From assembly GCA_947496695.1 (NCBI GenBank), contig CANMEI010000002.1, positions 460,476 to 524,475 of the forward strand: a stretch of DNA of 64,000 bases, written 5' to 3'. The translations under genes were made by a program, and so were the position numbers. The notes below the pieces were generated by a model. That model searched no databases, was not told the origin of the DNA, and saw only the letters and a program-made list of their open reading frames with translations. The stretch is from an uncultured Cellulophaga sp. Lineage in GTDB: Bacteria; Bacteroidota; Bacteroidia; Flavobacteriales; Flavobacteriaceae. Below, piece after piece: positions 61,612 to 64,000 of this stretch. Every line of letters starts with the position of its first letter. Position 1 is the stretch's first letter.

Positions 61612-63768
61612 ATGAAAAAATTAATACTATTTACATTTGTTTCTGCAGTGCTAATAAGCTGCGAAACAACTTCTAAAAAAGAAAAAATTATTGTGAATTA
61701 TCCTACTACTGCGAAAGTTGACACTGTTGACACCTATTTTGAAACTGAAGTTAAAGATCCATATAGATGGTTAGAAGATGATAAAAGCCCTGAAACTGGA
61801 GCTTGGGTAAAATCACAAAACAAAACCACTTTTGGTTATCTAGATAAAATTCCTTTTCGAAATGACTTAAAACAACGTTTAGAGAAGCTGTGGAATTACG
61901 AAAAAATAGGATCTCCCTACAAGGAAGGTGACTATACATATTTTAGTAAAAATAATGGACTGCAAAACCAAAATGTTATTTATAGAAAAAAAGGAGATTC
62001 TGACTCAGAAATATTTTTAGACCCAAATACATTCTCAAAAGATGGAACAACTTCATTTGCAGGGTTAAGTTTTTCTGAAAATGGAAATATTGCGGCTTAT
62101 GCTATTTCTGAAGGAGGTAGTGACTGGAGAAAAGTAATTATTATTGATGCTATTAAAAAAGAGGTTATTGAAGAGACTCTTGTTGATATAAAATTTAGTG
62201 GCATTTCTTGGAAAGGTAATGATGGTTTTTTCTATTCAAGCTATGACAAACCTAAAGGAAGTGAGCTATCAGCTAAAACAGATCAACATAAATTATATTA
62301 TCACAAATTAGGAACATCACAAGAAGAAGATACATTAATTTATGGTGGAACTCCTGAACAAAAACACAGATATATTAGTGGTTCCGTTACTGAAGATAAC
62401 CGTTATTTATTTATCTACCCAAGAATCTCAACATCGGGCAGTAAACTTTTGATGAAAGACCTAACACAACCTGATTCTGAAATTGTTACCATATTAGATC
62501 ACACAGATACTGACAGCCATGTGATTGAAAATGTCGGTTCTAAATTATTTATACGCACTAATATGAATGCGCCCAACAAAAAAGTGGTTATTGTTGATGC
62601 ATCTAATCCAAAACCTGAAAATTGGGTAGATTTTATTCCCGAAACCGAAAATGTATTATCACCAAATACAGGTGGTGGTTACTTTTTTGCTGAATATATG
62701 GTAGATGCTATTTCAAAAGTATTGCAATATGATTATGATGGTAAATTAGTGAGAGAAGTGAAACTTCCAGGTTTAGGTACTGTAAGTGGTTTTGGTGGTA
62801 AAAAAGAAGATAAAGAGTTCTACTTTTCTTTTACAAATTACAACACACCAGGCTCTTCTTATAAATATAATGTAGCAACTGGAGAATACGATCAATACTG
62901 GAAACCAAATATTGATTTTAATCCTGATCATTACGAATCTAAACAAGTGTTTTATACTTCAAAAGATGGTACAAAAATACCTATGATGATTACCTATAAA
63001 AAAGGAATTCAACTTAATGGAAAAAACCCTACAATACTTTACGGATACGGAGGTTTTAATGTAAGTTTAACCCCTTCATTTAGTATTGTAAATGCTGTTT
63101 GGATGGAGCAAGGTGGTGTATACGCCGTTCCTAATTTACGTGGTGGAGGTGAATATGGTAAAAAATGGCATGATGCAGGTACTAAAACTCAAAAACAAAA
63201 CGTATTTGATGATTTTATTGCTGCCGCAGAATATCTTATCAAAGAAAATTACACCTCATCAAAATACTTGGCCATAAGAGGTGGTTCTAATGGTGGACTT
63301 TTAGTTGGTGCAACAATGACGCAAAGACCAGATTTAATGCAGGTGGCCTTACCTGCGGTTGGTGTTTTAGATATGTTACGTTATCATACATTTACTGCTG
63401 GTGCAGGTTGGGCTTATGATTATGGTACAGCAGAAGATAATAAAGAAATGTTTAAATACTTAAAAGCATATTCACCTGTACATAATGTAAAAAGTGATGT
63501 ACAATACCCAGCAACATTAGTAACTACAGGTGATCATGATGATCGTGTGGTACCCGCACATAGTTTTAAGTTTGCAGCATCATTACAAGAAAAACAAACT
63601 GGTGACAACCCTGCTTTAATAAGAATTGATGTAAATGCGGGTCACGGTGCTGGTAAATCAACCGAAGCTATTATAAATGAACAAGTAGATGTACAAGCTT
63701 TTACTTTATACAATATGGGCTTTGAAGAATTACCAAATCAAGCAGTCTTAAAAGAGTTTAAATTATAA
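61612..63768 (+). CDS. Prolyl oligopeptidase (S9A) lipoprotein
   Basis: A 718-residue serine peptidase. A lipoprotein signal ends in LISC (C17), so the enzyme is probably membrane-anchored in the periplasm. DPYRWLEDDKSPETGAWVKSQN is the S9A N-terminal signature; a seven-bladed propeller follows (to about 430). The catalytic domain has GGSNGGLLVGA with the nucleophilic Ser, GDHDDRVVP with the Asp, and NAGHGAGK with the His. It cleaves short peptides after proline. Length is normal for an exported S9A enzyme. Confidence 0.95.
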   Translation: MKKLILFTFVSAVLISCETTSKKEKIIVNYPTTAKVDTVDTYFETEVKDPYRWLEDDKSPETGAWVKSQNKTTFGYLDKIPFRNDLKQRLEKLWNYEKIGSPYKEGDYTYFSKNNGLQNQNVIYRKKGDSDSEIFLDPNTFSKDGTTSFAGLSFSENGNIAAYAISEGGSDWRKVIIIDAIKKEVIEETLVDIKFSGISWKGNDGFFYSSYDKPKGSELSAKTDQHKLYYHKLGTSQEEDTLIYGGTPEQKHRYISGSVTEDNRYLFIYPRISTSGSKLLMKDLTQPDSEIVTILDHTDTDSHVIENVGSKLFIRTNMNAPNKKVVIVDASNPKPENWVDFIPETENVLSPNTGGGYFFAEYMVDAISKVLQYDYDGKLVREVKLPGLGTVSGFGGKKEDKEFYFSFTNYNTPGSSYKYNVATGEYDQYWKPNIDFNPDHYESKQVFYTSKDGTKIPMMITYKKGIQLNGKNPTILYGYGGFNVSLTPSFSIVNAVWMEQGGVYAVPNLRGGGEYGKKWHDAGTKTQKQNVFDDFIAAAEYLIKENYTSSKYLAIRGGSNGGLLVGATMTQRPDLMQVALPAVGVLDMLRYHTFTAGAGWAYDYGTAEDNKEMFKYLKAYSPVHNVKSDVQYPATLVTTGDHDDRVVPAHSFKFAASLQEKQTGDNPALIRIDVNAGHGAGKSTEAIINEQVDVQAFTLYNMGFEELPNQAVLKEFKL

Positions 63769-63822
63769 CAAAAATTGATATATTTAGCTATTATATATTA
63801 TTTTTTATAAAATTTTAGTCTC

Positions 63823-63852
63823 AAAAAAACCACCCATAAAAGGTGATCTTTT
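63823..63852. terminator. Bidirectional terminator after the prolyl oligopeptidase gene
   Basis: Stem ACCACC (63829-63834) with GGTGAT (63842-63847), one G-U pair, with a T-run on the plus side and a seven-base U-tract on the minus side. Confidence 0.6.
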
Positions 63853-63880
63853 TCTAAATAAACGCTCTTGTTTAAGAGGA

Positions 63881-63949
63881 TTACTTTTGAGGACAGTAGA
63901 TGTTGATATCAAATTTGTCTACATCTGCGTTTCTTGCGATGCTTTCCAT
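63881..63949 (-). CDS. Candidate 22-residue small protein
   Basis: ORF from ATG (63947-63949) to TAA (63881-63883), beginning MESIARNADVDKF and ending YCPQK, on the minus strand. An exact -7 box (TATCTTTG, 63988-63995) lies 38 bases upstream, and a terminator lies downstream, so a transcript of roughly 150 bases is likely. Whether the ORF is translated or the RNA acts itself is open. I know no homologue. Confidence 0.4.
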   Translation of the reverse strand: MESIARNADVDKFDINIYCPQK

Positions 63950-63987
63950 AACTAAGATAATTTTAAGGTTAATATTAATTTCTTACT

Positions 63988-63995
63988 CAAAGATA
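63988..63995 (-). promoter_or_regulatory. -7 promoter box TATCTTTG
   Basis: Exact TAnnTTTG match on the minus strand, 5 bases from the window edge, upstream of the 22-codon ORF. The upstream element would lie outside the window. Confidence 0.55.
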
Positions 63996-64000
63996 CAACC

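Overview
The window is chromosomal DNA from a Bacteroidetes bacterium, almost certainly a marine-type member of the Flavobacteriaceae. It is strongly A+T rich. Promoters look like TAnnTTTG, sometimes with a TTTG about 19-22 bases upstream, and Shine-Dalgarno signals are mostly weak or absent. Lineage-typical genes include the complete MoxR/Bat operon, an IPExxxVDY protein, a GbsR-RND-TolC-TetR efflux cluster, an OmpA protein with thrombospondin type 3 repeats, and the 632-residue form of PurF. About 55 protein genes are present. No rRNA, tRNA, insertion sequence, prophage or CRISPR array was seen.

Layout. 1-2.9 kb (minus): partial SPFH-domain gene, then an SDR dehydrogenase translationally coupled to an AlbA_2-domain gene. 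3.1-12.2 kb (plus): the aerotolerance (Bat) operon moxR, DUF58, a BatD-like membrane protein, batA, batB, batC, batD, batE, with several stop/start overlaps. 12.2-15.6 kb: a small His-rich membrane protein, a SulP transporter and two beta-carbonic anhydrases, which look like an inorganic-carbon uptake module. 15.8-17.2 kb: pheS and a conserved unknown. 17.3-24.2 kb: RND efflux cluster. 24.2-24.6 kb: gene-free stretch with the decayed end of a sugar dehydrogenase/epimerase locus. 24.6-27.4 kb: TPR, CYTH and NAD(P)H-binding genes, then dinB. 27.4-28.9 kb: cupredoxin, a 52-codon Cys/His ORF and an AraC regulator. 29-33.5 kb: pyk, IPExxxVDY, rnc, fabF, acpP. 33.6-37.6 kb: purN, rnhA, a PfkB kinase and purF. 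38.5-46.7 kb: sod, then addA and addB around ompA. 46.7-51.2 kb: SDR, MATE, enoyl-CoA hydratase, a 37-residue membrane protein, queD, lpxH. 51.7-57.4 kb (minus): MFS, recJ, OsmC, HopJ-like, rsmI, DoxX and a conserved unknown. 57.6-63.8 kb: tdk, alr, mscL, an orphan response regulator, asd and an S9 prolyl oligopeptidase. A promoter, 22-codon ORF and terminator on the minus strand close the window.

The most unusual content is in two gene-free intervals. Between purF and sod (37.7-38.4 kb) there are four tandem copies of a small-RNA-like unit of about 70 bases. Each has its own -7 box, a nearly invariant core and its own intrinsic terminator. Between lpxH and the MFS gene (51.2-51.7 kb) there are two tandem copies of a second unit of about 105 bases, again each with a promoter and terminator. 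The second family carries CCCAAATCT...TTAACC, the antisense of the conserved GGTTAAGT...AGATTTGGG of the first family, and both are read on the plus strand. All eight sites (four in each family) keep the nine-base AGATTTGGG/CCCAAATCT block. This suggests two small-RNA families that can pair in trans, as regulator and sponge or as mutual antagonists. This inference from sequence would need RNA-seq and comparative genomics to establish.
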